Below, piece by piece: positions 22,480 to 33,835 of a stretch of 64,000 nucleotides of DNA (position 1 is its first letter; the number at the start of each line of letters is the position of its first letter). The DNA is from Parietaria judaica (lineage: Eukaryota > Streptophyta > Magnoliopsida > Rosales > Urticaceae): NCBI GenBank assembly GCA_954871525.1, contig OX940867.1, forward strand, positions 13,431,343 to 13,495,342, in the 5' to 3' direction. Under the pieces are notes generated by a model. The model made no database searches. It was not told where the DNA came from and saw only the letters and a list, made by a program, of their open reading frames with translations. Both the position numbers and the translations under genes were made by a program.

Positions 22480-25400
22480 TTACCCCTTTGAATACTTCTC
22501 CATAAACCTTCTCTTCAGCATGGCGCACTCCTCGGTGGAATGCCCCTTGAACTTGTGGAAGCTGCAAAACTTGCTCGGGTCTTTCGGCCACGCTCTCCGC
22601 TCCTGTTCTCTTCCTTCCACTGGTTCTCTCCTCTCGTCGACGTGGTAGACTACACGCTTCTAGCCCTCTTTCCCGTGCGGTTAATCCGAGGTTCTTCTAT
22701 CCTCCTCTCCTCCTTTCGGCCTGGTCGAGGCGCCGTCCTTGTAGTCTCTGCCCTTCTTCTTCTCGGGCTGCTTCCTTTTGCTCATCGACTCCTGCTTCTT
22801 GGCCAGCGCTGTTGGGAAGTTCATTACGTATCCCAATAATATTATCATGATTTATGCCGTCAAGCCGTCCGGGTAACATTTAAAAATATTTTAAAGCGGA
22901 AAAAACTTGTTACCCGTTCAACGATTTGAACATCGTATAATAACCAAAATCAAGATTTTATAAATTATTACTAATTTGACTTTTCATAAATTCATTATTA
23001 ATAATCTAGTCTATAGGAAATAAATAAACTGTAAATAAAGGTTTGCATTTATTGACCCAATGCATAAGGTCGTACCTTAGGTGATGACGATTCCGGCTGC
23101 GCGTTCTGAACTGGGCAGGGCTTCGCCGATGCTGAGGGAAAATCCCGTGATCTTCCGGGATATTCTCCTGGACTCCTCATACCGAAGCGTGGGCTTCGCC
23201 GGCAGGACTCCGTCGCAAAACTTTAACTGGTGGTTCTTGTAAAGCTTTCGGAGAACAACGTCTCACTAAGCCGAACCAGAAAAGAGAGATCAGAAGCTAA
23301 GAAATTCGCAGACTCTAGAGAGAGAGAGAGAGATCGAATTCTTGCTCTGGGGAAGTGTGTGAAATGTGTAGAATGAGCCTTGTATTTATAGGCTCACAGA
23401 GAAGCCAATAATGGAAGCTTCCATGCATAAATTTCGAATTCTATAACGGGCAAATATAATTAATCACTGCAAACCAATGGCCAAGATTGAATCACCAATG
23501 ATCCAATGGTTAGGATTAATAAGGGATTTAACCAAATAAGGAAACTATGAATAAATCAAATATCTATTCACTTCCTTATTAATAGAATTCGAATTCCCTT
23601 ATACACTAATATGGAAAATTTGAAATCAATAGTCTAGATCAATTGGTTGGAATTAATTCCATAACCAATCTAATGGACCATATTGCTTTAGCATAAAATC
23701 AAGCCTCATTACTTGTTCACCAACCAAAAATTCGATCTCCATTATAAAGAATTCGAATTTTTTTCTTTCCATATATTCATGTTAATTAATTTCCAATCCA
23801 ATGGTTAAGATTAAATCTTATACTAATCCAATGGATATAATTAATTAACCATATTCAAAATCCATGCTTGGTCACTAAGTCATTTTCGAATTTAGCCTTC
23901 GAAATTAATTATCATGATCCAACGGTTAAGATCAAACTTGACCGATCTAGTGAACCAAATTAATTTCAAAGTTTTTCCATTAATACCTAAACATAGGTAC
24001 TTATGCCGCATATCTGGAAAGTTTAAATCCAAGCAAATACGTGTAAGCTCAACTTACACATTTACTTCGGCCGCATTATTTCTACACATTCATATATATA
24101 CCAAATATATATTTTTATTTAAATAACATAAATCTATTAATTATTAATAAGAATATTAATAATTAAATCCAAATAATTAAATTATATTATTGACCTCTGA
24201 TCTCAATATCACACATTAAATGTCGTGGTGCAACACCACCATTTAAATTCGTAACATGTGATTAAATTTCACATATTTACGAAAACTATCGTAAACTTGG
24301 AAATTCTCTAAATCACAAACCGTACGTCGAAACGACTCGGTTCCAAAATAAAAGTCTCTTAGAATTTAATTTCCAACAACTTTGCAGTTGATAAAAAATC
24401 TAAATTCAACTTTCTTTTATCAGTTAAATTTCCAGCACCAAACTTTGGTACTTTTGCCATGTCAAATATAAAACTTCTAAAGTCTGACACAAACCGTAGT
24501 TTTATGAATCCTGACAAATGATAAAACATACCGAATGTTTAAATCACGTACGTATCATCCGTTCCGGAGCTATCCTGGGTAGCATGGACCCGTATCACTG
24601 AAGCTCCAACGAACTGCTACTGGTTCGTCAAACCTCGGTGTTATTCCACTATAAACCCGAGGCTGCACTGTTTAGTGATACAGTATATATTATTCTTTTT
24701 ATAGATAGGTGTCCATTGATACAATCAAATTCGGGTTATTGATCTTTCACTTGATGATCCACACACGAGTAGGCGATTTTTACCGTTTTCCCTCACATTG
24801 CATTTTCATCCTCAACTCAGTTAGTAATATTGTGAGTAACCAACTTATGGTTTCGATTCATAAGTTGCGCTCGGGTACCTCTTACTTCTCACCACTAACA
24901 ATCAACGGAATCATCTTGACTCTGAAGAGAGCTATGTGATGTCCGTGTCTGTGACCAAGCTACCCTTATCTGTTGACTATCATGTTCCCAAAATAGCAGC
25001 ATAGGGAATGACAGTAAAATGTGTTCTTTAACAGCTAAATCAAAGAACAATCAAGTCAACAGTCCAGGCTCGAGGTCACTCAGAACTTAGATCGAATATC
25101 AATTTGATCATCTACTAGTGACTCAACTCCATGTTGTCAGTGACGGTCTTATATAACAAGTTTCGGTGTTTAAGTCAGGTCCAGTCCAGTATGAAGCCGC
25201 TTCATACTTAATGCACTTCTAGTGAGTGTGACACACACACTTAATCCATAATAGGATTATTACTTAGTCACATTACTGACCTTATACGATTAATGGGCTC
25301 CCAACCAGTTAATCAGGTCACGGACATTTTAAGTTCATTTATTATGATTATTAATTCTTCCCCCACATTGACTCGGTTGTGATAATAATAACATAATTGC

Positions 25401-26700
25401 ATTCTTTATGAACTATGGAACAAACATTCTATTTTACTCTACCAGAAACTATAATAAGATTAACATAATAAGTAACATCTTTTATTCAACGACTTTGGTC
25501 AAAATCTTTTACAATTGGGGAAATGACAGCTTGTTTAAGGACACATGTCCAACAAGCGTCGTCTTCTCCTATTATATTTGCAGGAACACGAATGCTTTGT
25601 GGAGGGCATCCTCGATCGTCGACGGGCGCGTCTTAATCATCTCCTCCCTGAAGGGTGCGTCGAACCACAGGCTATGCTTCAAGACTTGTATGATGATGCT
25701 GTCGTCCAACCGTCCTTGAATTTCCCAATGAAATTCCGGAGGGTTTCCCCTTCCTCCTTCTCCGCAGCCACATGTCGGTTATATTTACCTCGTTCTGTAC
25801 GTACATTGAATAATGCCATAGGAAGTGGTAGATGAGATGATCGAAGTAGCTTACTGAGTTGGAGAGAAGCCTCGCGAACCACTCTAGAGCTGGCCCTTGC
25901 AAGCTATCGACGAACAGATGGCACATGATGGCTTCTCGCTCCGGTCCGCACGCATTTACTCATCCCGTCACGATTCCGAATGCCTTCACGTGCGCGTTGG
26001 AATCCGTCGTTTCTTTATACGTCGTTGGCCTAATCTTCAGCATCTCGTCGATCCTGATGCTGCTGATACGCGGGGAGAAGGACGTGTGCCTAGACTTCTC
26101 GACCAATGTGTCGATCTCCGGTGCTGTGCTCGTTTCTTTATGCATCTACGAGGTTACGTACCACATCCTTGAAGTTAGCTCTTGAAGCGCTCGGTCAACG
26201 TGCTCTTAGATCCTCGCTTCGGCCATGGTCGTCATTGGTGCTTGCTGGTGGTGCTCCTGCGTTTGGTCGACCGGTCCTGCCATCGTCGCGGTTGCGGTAT
26301 GGTAGGGAGCCTGCATCGGTGGTGGTGGTGGCGTCCTTGAGCTCGTGTTTTGCTGAGAAGGTCTCCCCTCGCGCTCTCCCTGGGAGACGTCGCCGGGAGA
26401 TGGGAAGAGGATTTTGTTGATGCCGAGCCGCGGAGGCGCTGAGTCGCTCGTTCCTCCCCCGAGACTTTCTCCTTCTGGGGCTGATGTTCCCGCAATCAAA
26501 CTTTGCGGAGACTGCCTCCTTGCGTCGGTGGCAGCATGGTCAAGGAGGGTGGTGAGCTGCTGATTCTTCTCCGTTGTCGCCGCCAGTTGTTGGTTGAGTT
26601 CCTCGATGGTGGTTCGGTTGCGTTCCACGTCGTTGGTCGTTGTTTCCACTCTGTTTTCTTCTATGCATTCGCTGTTGCTGTCGTCGTTGTTGGTCGTCAT
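22480..26700 (-). pseudogene. Gypsy gag, interrupted by a solo LTR
   Basis: The likely start is the ATG at 26698-26700, about 40 bp from the primer site. The N-terminal part has a short heptad-like stretch (IEELNQQLAATTEKNQQL) and a proline-rich linker. The capsid-like domain is readable at 25672-25926 (CHLFVDSLQGPALEWFARL) and continues in broken frames to FDAPFREEMIKTRPSTIEDA. The reading is cut at 25554/22810 by an inserted LTR. It resumes with a lysine-rich stretch and a zinc knuckle of the form CxFHxxxGHxxxEC at about 22500-22580, the Tat-type variant with His in place of the second Cys. Several frameshifts are present besides the insertion. Confidence 0.82.
22810..25554 (-). mobile_element. 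nested solo LTR (2.7 kb) inside Gypsy gag
   Basis: Begins TGTTGGG and ends TCCAACA. Flanks agcgc (22805-22809) and agcgt (25555-25559) are a one-mismatch target duplication. Read on the reverse strand it begins TGTTGGACATGTGTCC and has a TATA-like CCTATAAATACAAGG at about 23380, followed by a CT-rich leader, which suits a U3-R-U5 order in reverse orientation. No coding domain or second LTR is present, so a solo LTR left by recombination is the simplest reading. The superfamily is uncertain. Confidence 0.75.
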
Positions 26701-26740
26701 CCCCTGAGCTTCTAGCTGTGCGATAGAGAAAAACTGAGCC

Positions 26741-26757
26741 CCACGGTGGGCGCCAAA
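26741..26757 (-). promoter_or_regulatory. Gypsy primer-binding site
   Basis: The reverse strand reads TTTGGCGCCCACCGTGG immediately inside the 5' LTR, a primer site common in Tat-like plant elements. Confidence 0.8.
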
Positions 26758-26758
26758 C

Positions 26759-27732
26759 TGTTGTGGGCGTTTTGTACACTCAACAATCACAAGGGTTAAT
26801 CCCTTGTTTTTAAAGAAAGAGGTTCGGTTTTTCCCGTTTAATAGCCAAGAAAACTCAAAGATTAAAACAATATGTTGGGGAATGGAGCTTGTATATTGAT
26901 ATCTTTTGATTACATAGGTTTCTCTCTTTTCGAACCCCCTCCAAATGAGGCTTAGCTTGCCTTTTATATTAATGTGTCGTGAATACATGTAATTTTCCCT
27001 CCCTTCAATAGGCCAGTCTTCCCGCCTATATTGGACTCCCATCGGCCCATTCCCCCACACGGCTGGCAGAGGCCTGGTACACCTCTATTTTGCGTGATTC
27101 GAGCCAAGTGGGGTTACTACTGAGGTGGCCGCATTAAATACTCGTCCCATCGAGGCGTGCTCAAGCATTAAATGCTTGTCCCATCGAGGCATGCTGAAGC
27201 ATTTAATCCTTGTCCCATCAATCATTTTCAACAATCTGTTAGTACCTCTCGTCTTGCCAGAGTCTCCTCGACTCTCTCCTGTGCCGCCGACGCTTCATTG
27301 TAACCCCCTCCTTGCTCGTGTCTTCGACGCTACTTTCCCTTCTCTTTGCCCCGTCGTTCTGCCGCCCCTTTGAACGTCACATGCCCTGTTGTCGATGCCT
27401 CTCGTCGAAGCTCGGCCGTTCTTCCTGTGAGACTCGAGCCTTTCTCTCGTCGAACCCATGATTCGTCGTTGTGACCAACTCCTCTCGTCAACCTTCGACT
27501 TGGCGACTGTCGCCATCGTAGACTTCTTTCGTCGATCTTCGACCTTGCGGCCGTCGTCATCGTTGACTTCCCTCATCGACCTTCGACCTTGGGCCCGTCG
27601 TCGTCCCTTGATTCTCCCCGTTGGTCCTTTTCGTCGTTCTTTGACATCCCTCGGATTCTGACGTCACATGTCCCTTCTCAGATTAAATCTGTGCATTGTT
27701 GAGCATGGATCCGACCGGATCCGACCGTAACA
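26759..27732 (-). repeat. Gypsy 5' LTR (974 bp)
   Basis: The longer LTR, ending next to the TSD GCGCT. It contains a short internal repeat of TCCCATCGAGGCRTGCT with ATTAAATGCTTG (about 27140-27215), also present in the left LTR. Confidence 0.92.
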
Positions 27733-27737
27733 GCGCT

Positions 27738-28005
27738 CAGAAGGTTCGGGGGTACCCTACGTCATCTTGCTCGAAATTAACGAGTATGTGTGTGCCTTCT
27801 TGAGTTCTATTGCTTCTCGGGGAATTCCTCGGATCCAATCGAGGCACCTTCAACACTGTCACGACGTCCCTTTGCACTAGCCGCTCAGTCTTTTCTCTAG
27901 CAAATCGTTTAGACCGTTCTTTTACTTACTCATCCCCTCACTTGTGGGAAGAACATGTTGAAAGAACGTTTATGCATTATAAAGATATATTTGTACATAT
28001 ATAAT
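27738..28005. other. flank of the Gypsy insertion
   Basis: Continues the host sequence that ends at 13137. No recognisable coding content. Confidence 0.4.
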
Positions 28006-28186
28006 TATACATAATATTTCTATAAATTAATATTCAATAAATTAATAAATTTTATTAAATAATATTTTTTTTTGTAATTAATACACTAAATTATTACTAA
28101 ATAAATTAGAATTCAACTTTATGATATAATAACTTTTACGGTTCTAACAATATTAATTTATAAAAATTCTACAGTATAATTGTATA
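28006..28186. mobile_element. TIR element, short copy of the 3071-3774 family
   Basis: Left end TATACATAATATTTC, then TATAAATTAAT. The right end contains ATTAATTTATA and finishes AATTGTATA. The ends match those of the 704-bp copy, but the interior is only about 110 bp. Confidence 0.6.
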
Positions 28187-28729
28187 TCATGTAAATGTTA
28201 TATAAGGTTAATATAGAATGGTATATAGTAATAGTCTTCTACCTTCAACCATATTGATTCATGTGATTCATTTATGTGTATTGTTTATAAAAAAAAATAA
28301 AAATAAAAATTTGTAAGCAAAACACGCGTATTAAAGATGTTGATTATAGCAATAATTTAGATTGTGGAATATTTATAAAAGTTATATAATGTATTTTATT
28401 TTTATCCAAGAAATGGGCAGGTCGTGGATTGTTAAATCAGTGATGTTGCAACTTGCAATATCACAAGTCCACCAAATGGAACATATTCCTCTTCACTTTC
28501 GCCGCCAAAGGCAAACCCTATACAATCTACGGGGACGTGAACTTCACGCGCTGACTAATCTCTACCATTATTACGCCACTTTATACATTCAAAAGTCGGT
28601 ACAAATGTCCTAGTATTACTACTACTATTATTATTATTATTATTATAATAATAATATGTGACGAAAAATTCTAAACAAAAACTTTAAAAAGAAAGCACCA
28701 CTATTTAACATGCAAAATTGAGTGCGCAT
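28187..28729. other. intergenic DNA
   Basis: No gene supported. A short TTA/ATA microsatellite lies at about 28618-28656. An 83-codon open frame here has no recognisable features. Confidence 0.45.
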
Positions 28730-29205
28730 TGTGAGCTTAAGCTTGACTTAGCCTGGCACACGAAGAAAGTCAGCCCGGGACCGACCAGAACTTAGGACAG
28801 ACAAGAGTTCAACCCAGCTCGGGTGAACACGTGAATAAAGTCCGGACAGAAGGCAAACCCACCGCGGGATATACGAGCAGGTCAGCTAGGGGACAGAGAG
28901 GTTGTCTGGGCACAAAATGGAAAGTCAGCAACTCCCTAGCTAGGAAGGCGTGAGACTTGAAGAGGAAGTCAGAGATTATTTAGGGTAGTTTTCTGATTTT
29001 GTGCGATTCGGTTAGCTAGGGTTTCACTTTTGAGAGTGGCTATATAAACCTAGCATTGTACACTTTGTAAAGTGCGAGTGAGAACTAGTGATCAATTTTA
29101 TTCTTTGCCTTAGATTATCAATAATGAGTTATTTTCTCCCAAATTCGTGTTTTTCTTTTTTGTGTTTTATTGCGTTCTTCGTAGATCCGTGAATGGGATC
29201 CAACA
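28730..29205 (+). mobile_element. solo LTR (476 bp), Copia-like
   Basis: Starts TGTGAGCTTAAGCTTGA, like the LTRs of the Copia element at 30666, and ends ATCCAACA. Flanks cgcat (28725-28729) and agcat (29206-29210) match at four of five. A TATA-like GGCTATATAAACC lies at about 29038. There is no internal domain. Confidence 0.72.
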
Positions 29206-30665
29206 AGCATCACTCGATTAATCATATATATATATATATATATTACTCGTATATTTATTATTTAATACGTAGATATATGGGATATTTGTCGTAAGACTAT
29301 CATAATTTTTTTTTTTGAAGATATATGTGGTAGGTATAGGGGATTCTTGCGGCAAGATTATCATAAAATTTGGAATTCATAATAACACATGTTTTTTTTT
29401 TTTTGAATTTTTCAAAGTTTTATCAAGAAAAAATAAAATTTAGAATATGTCGCGAGAAGGTACTTGGTAATATTTTTGCCGCCCTTGACCCGGCCCATAT
29501 ATATACTAACTGGGGGCGGTATAAACCTATGTTTTATTTGTCGTGATATATATATATATATATATATATACACTCTAGTTCAACTTTATTTTAGCTTCGA
29601 TGTATTCAAATTTAAATTATTGTAATTTCAATTATTCCGCGAGCTTTCTCACTATCGGAATCACCGAGTTTTCCAGCGGCGTCGCCGACAACAGAGAAGG
29701 TTGTTGATATCGCCACTGCAAATGATTGTTCGACCCCCTTGGATGGATCGGAGGATGAACTCGAGATCTCTAGGGTTTTTGAATTTCGAAGAGTGAAAAA
29801 AGATGATTCAAAGAAAAGAAAAAAAGTTTTAAGTAGCAAAATTACCTAAATTTAGTGACACTTAATATCGGTAAATATCGGTAAAGAAAAATAGATGGAA
29901 TGAATTGAAACCACCGTCAAATTAAACTTGTGTATATTAACGTTATAGTAAAGTTGAACACGTATGTCAATGGAATTAAAACTTGAAACGTCTATGCTCA
30001 GTTGAATAAACGGCCTTATATGCCGTCAATATATATCATATATATAATTATATATATGAATATATCCATGCAAAATGCATGCATGCCCGGCACAAAGCTA
30101 GGCAACCTCCTTATGCGGGTCCCACACAATAGCACCGAAGTCTAGTCCCATCTTTGCGGACCCCAGTCAATGAGATTTCTATTCAGCTTTTACTTGATGC
30201 CTTCTTTTTCTTTCCTTTTTCTTTTTCCTATTAATATTATCAATGTCAAGTGTGTGAATCGAACAAAATAATGTATATATTAGTATCCTTGAGCAACAAG
30301 TGTGCTTTAGTTTTGCTTTTCTTCGGTGAGTATAGGAAGCTACGTACAAGTAAAGTTCATTATATTGGTAATATTTTCTTAGTACACTTCTTTTTGGCTT
30401 TATAGTTCGAATAATTATATATTTAAAAACTGATCTACTAATTATAAGAATTATTCCAAAATATACTGATGTTATTAAGATTTACGAAATATTAAGTTGG
30501 TACGTTAAACATGCGTTTATACACAAACATAATATATATATATATATATATATTATTAAACTAAAAACAATATACAAAACACTACATATATATATACAAT
30601 CTTTATAAATATAAAAACACGCACGCATAGGCTCGTTGCTTATTAACCTAGCTAGTTGTTTCCTC
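29206..30665. other. intergenic DNA with TA repeats
   Basis: No gene supported. TA runs lie at about 29226-29243, 29548-29572 and 30532-30553. A 75-codon reverse frame (29612-29839) encodes a serine-rich peptide ending near a possible start, with slightly raised G+C. I do not recognise it. Confidence 0.45.
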
Positions 30666-31203
30666 CGTGAGTTTAACCTTGACCTGGCTCAACAACCCCT
30701 AGCAGAGATTTCCCTACCAGGAATTTCCTCACCAAAGCTTTCCCTAGCAGAGAAGGTCCCGAGCAGAAATGCCCCTACCAGGAGTGACCCCGGGCAGAAG
30801 TGGCTCCCTAGCAGAAGAGCCCCTACCAGGAATGCCCCGGGCAAAAATACACCCTAGCAGCCCTTCTAGGGACACACGACCAGAAGTCAGCAAAACCCAT
30901 TCCAGAAGGTTCCAAACTTGAGGAGCAAGTTTAGAGATTTGATTTGATTTGGTTTCATTATTCTGTTAGGATTCGAATGTAAATTGTAAAGATTTGATTG
31001 TGTTTATTTTAGGAAGTTTAGCTAAGGTTTCGTTTTCTGGTCCCTTATAAATACTAGTGTTAGTGTTTATTTTTGTAACTCCATTATTGCAAATTTTTGC
31101 CTTCGATTAATCAGAGATTCAATTTCTCTTAAAGCTTTCTTCTTCCTTTATTGTTTGTTCTTCTGAATTTTCTTTTGGCAGATCTATAATATTGGAACCA
31201 ACA
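30666..31203 (+). repeat. Copia 5' LTR
   Basis: The first base is C where the 3' copy has T (TGTGAG). The first 190 bp are an array of degenerate CCCTAGCAGAR, CCCTACCAGGA and GGGCAGAA phrases. TATA-like CCTTATAAATACTAG lies at about 31043. Confidence 0.93.
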
Positions 31204-31205
31204 AT

Positions 31206-31217
31206 TGGTATCAGAGC
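31206..31217 (+). promoter_or_regulatory. Copia primer-binding site
   Basis: TGGTATCAGAGC, complementary to initiator tRNA-Met, two bases after the LTR. Confidence 0.88.
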
Positions 31218-31232
31218 AAGGTGCCAAAGAAG

Positions 31233-32135
31233 ATGTCGTCACCAAGAGAATCCACCAGAGGAGAGTTGACGACGGCGACGAAGATCAGATCAAAGGAAGA
31301 GAATGTGATGCTCCATTATTCGATGCTCATGAAGAGCAATTACTCGGTGTGGGTGTTGAATATGCGAGTGAACTTGCAGGCGCAAGAAGTCTGGGAGGTT
31401 GTAGAAGGCATCGATGTCGAAGGGCGCAAGGAGAGGATGGCACTCGCCGCCATCTACCAAGGAGTTCCGGAAGACGTCGTTCTCATGATGATCGCCGGAA
31501 GGATTCCACAAAAGAGGCGTGGACGATGCTAAAAACCATGCACATGGGTGCAGATCGCGTCCGAGACGTAAAATTCCAAACCTTGAAGAGTTAATTTGAG
31601 GTTCTTCGGAGGAGGGACGGCGAGTCGATTGACGAATTTTCCATGAAACTCACGTCAATTGTGACCGGTATCCACTCGCTAGGAGACAAGGTGGATGAAA
31701 CCATTGTTGTCAAGAAATTTCTTAGAGCCGTGCCACACAGGTACATGCAGATTGTGGCAACGATTGAGCAGTTTGGCGATCTCAAGACCATGACGGTCGA
31801 GGAGGTTGTTGGTCGCCTCAAAGCCCACGAGGAGAGACTTCGGGGTTACGGTGACAGAGAAGAGGAGAAGCACCTCCTGCTCACGCATGAAGAGTGGACG
31901 GCCAGACAAAAGAAAAATGGGGGAGCAAAATTCTCTTCCAGTTCTTCAGGTCCGAGTAGCTACAGCGGAGACAACCGAGGACGTGGTAGGTCGAGACACG
32001 TGAGGTCGCGGCAGTGGTGCACCCCGTCAGGAAAACACAACCAGGAGAGACAAGAGCATAGTGAAGTGCTATAATTATCAGAAGCTTGGGCACTTTTCTT
32101 TAAAGTACCACAGCAGGAACCAAGGCGAGGAAGCG
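31233..32135 (+). pseudogene. Copia gag
   Basis: Starts MSSPRESTRGELTTATKI at the ATG 31233-31235, then LMKSNYSVWVLNMRVNLQAQ and VWEVVEGIDVEGRKER, the usual plant Copia Gag entry. From about 31510 to 32060 the reading continues in another frame (FSMKLTSIVTGIHSLGDKV, LRAVPHRYMQIVATIEQFGD). Two frameshifts therefore bracket the middle segment. The nucleocapsid knuckle, back in the first frame at 32061, reads CYNYQKLGHFSLKYH: the second and third zinc Cys are both Tyr, each a single G-to-A change. Non-functional. Confidence 0.87.
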
Positions 32136-33744
32136 AATCTGACGAGATTCCATGAAGACAAGCCGGCGTTGATGTTTGCCGAACATGAGGTAAGCCTAGA
32201 CGGACAAGAAGACGAGGAGACGATCCTGGTTGGCGAGAGAGAGCAGACCTGCCCGGAATCCGAGCAGAGACCAGAGACCAGAGAGCAGGCCTGCTAGGAG
32301 AAGAAGACCACCGAGATGGTGTTCCTGATCCAGGACAAGGTTATTGCGAACCTCCTCATTGACTAAGAGCAGAAAGTCTCTACCGATGTATGGTACCTAG
32401 AAAATGGAGCGAGCAACCACATGACAGGAGACTGAGCTAAATTTGAAGAGCTCGATGAGAAGATCACGGGGAACGTGAAATTCGGCGATGACTCAGTCGT
32501 CGAAATCAGAGGCAGAGGGTCCATCCGGTTCGTCTGCAAGAACAAGGACCAACGCCTCATGACCCAAGGGTACTACATCCCAAAGCTGAAGAGTAACATC
32601 ATCAGCCTCGGACATATGACAGAGATCGGCAACACAGTGGTGATATATGGTCCCTATATGAAGATGTGGAACAGAAGTGGCAACCAGCTGATGAAGGTGA
32701 AGAGAACGCCGAACAGGTTGTACAAGATTCTCCTAGAGATAGGCCAGCCTGTCTGCCTAATGGCATCCCTAGCAGACCCGGCCTGGTTTTGGCATGCGAG
32801 ACTTAGACACGTAAACTTTTACGCGCTCAAGATGATGGGAGAGAAGGAGATGGTCTTTGTGGTTCCCAAGATTGAACACCCCAACCAGCTATGCGAATGC
32901 TGCATGATTGCGAAATAGGCTAGAGCGTCATTTCCTATCAAGGTCAAGTTCCGAGCAGAACGACCTCTCCAACTGGTGCATGCGAACCTCTGTGGTCCAA
33001 TCACCCCAGCAACTCTAGCCGGAAGCAAGTATTTCCTACTACTTGTTGACAACTATAGTCGCTGGATGTGGATCTACATGCTCAAGGAGAACAATGGAGC
33101 CTTTGAAGTCTTTAAAAAGTTCAAGAGGCTCGTGGAAAATGGGTCAGAACACATGATGAAGGTCTTGAGAACAGACCGAGGTGGAGAGTTCACATCCCAG
33201 GAGTTCGTAGAGTTCTGCGATGAGGAAGGAGTCGAGCGCCACCTGACCGCACCGTACACTCCCCAGCAGAATGGTATGGTGGAGAGATGAAACAAGACAG
33301 TGATAGACACAGCAAGGAGTTTGTTGAAAAGCATGCAAGTCCCGGTGAGGTTTTGGGGAGAAGCAGTTAGACACACGATCTATTTGCTTAACCGTTTACC
33401 AACGAAGGTGCTAGGAGAGCGTACTCCCTAGCAGGCATGGTTTGGGAAGAAGCCCCACTTAGAGCACTTGAGAGTGTTCGGGTGCACCGCACAATTGAAG
33501 AATGTGGGTCCCCATCTCAAGAAGCTCGATGACTAGAGTCAGACGATGGTGTACCTTGGCGTTGAAGACGGAAGCAAGGCACACAGACTCTTTGACCCCC
33601 TACGCGGCAAAATACATGTGAGCGGACACACTGTGTTCGAAGAAGAGAAAAAGTGGGATTGGCGCGATGAGAATGGAGACCCCGAGCATAACTCAGTTGA
33701 GTTCGTAGTCAAAGAAGAAGAGGGCGTTGCCGAGCAGGAATGTA

Positions 33745-33835
33745 CCCCCACCAGCTCATCCAGCTTGGGTACCCCAACCAGCTCGGGTACCTCTACCAGC
33801 TTTGGTACCCCCACCAGCTTTGGTACCCCTAGAGA
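33745..33835 (+). repeat. short in-frame repeat in Copia pol
   Basis: ACCAGCTCGGGTACC-type 15-24-bp units repeat four to five times and encode [12 protein letters not shown] in the linker between integrase and RT. Confidence 0.8.

Larger units (their letters stand above)
13138..27732 (-). mobile_element. Ty3/Gypsy LTR retrotransposon, Tat-like, 14.6 kb
   Basis: The two LTRs (13138-13801 and 26759-27732) begin TGTTG and end AACA on the plus strand. GCGCT at 13133-13137 and 27733-27737 is a perfect 5-bp target duplication. PBS (26741-26757) and PPT (13802-13813) both place the 5' end on the right, so the element reads on the reverse strand. Order: gag, protease, RT, RNase H remnant, integrase, then a long downstream region with an antisense ORF. 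That layout and the TTTGGCGCCCACCGTGG primer site are typical of Tat-lineage elements. It is inactive: gag is split by a solo LTR, pol is deleted between RT and RNase H, and catalytic residues have changed. Confidence 0.93.

Noticed and set aside
29612..29839. Serine-rich reverse frame as a gene fragment
   Set aside because: Too short and without a known motif; kept only as a remark on the intergenic region.
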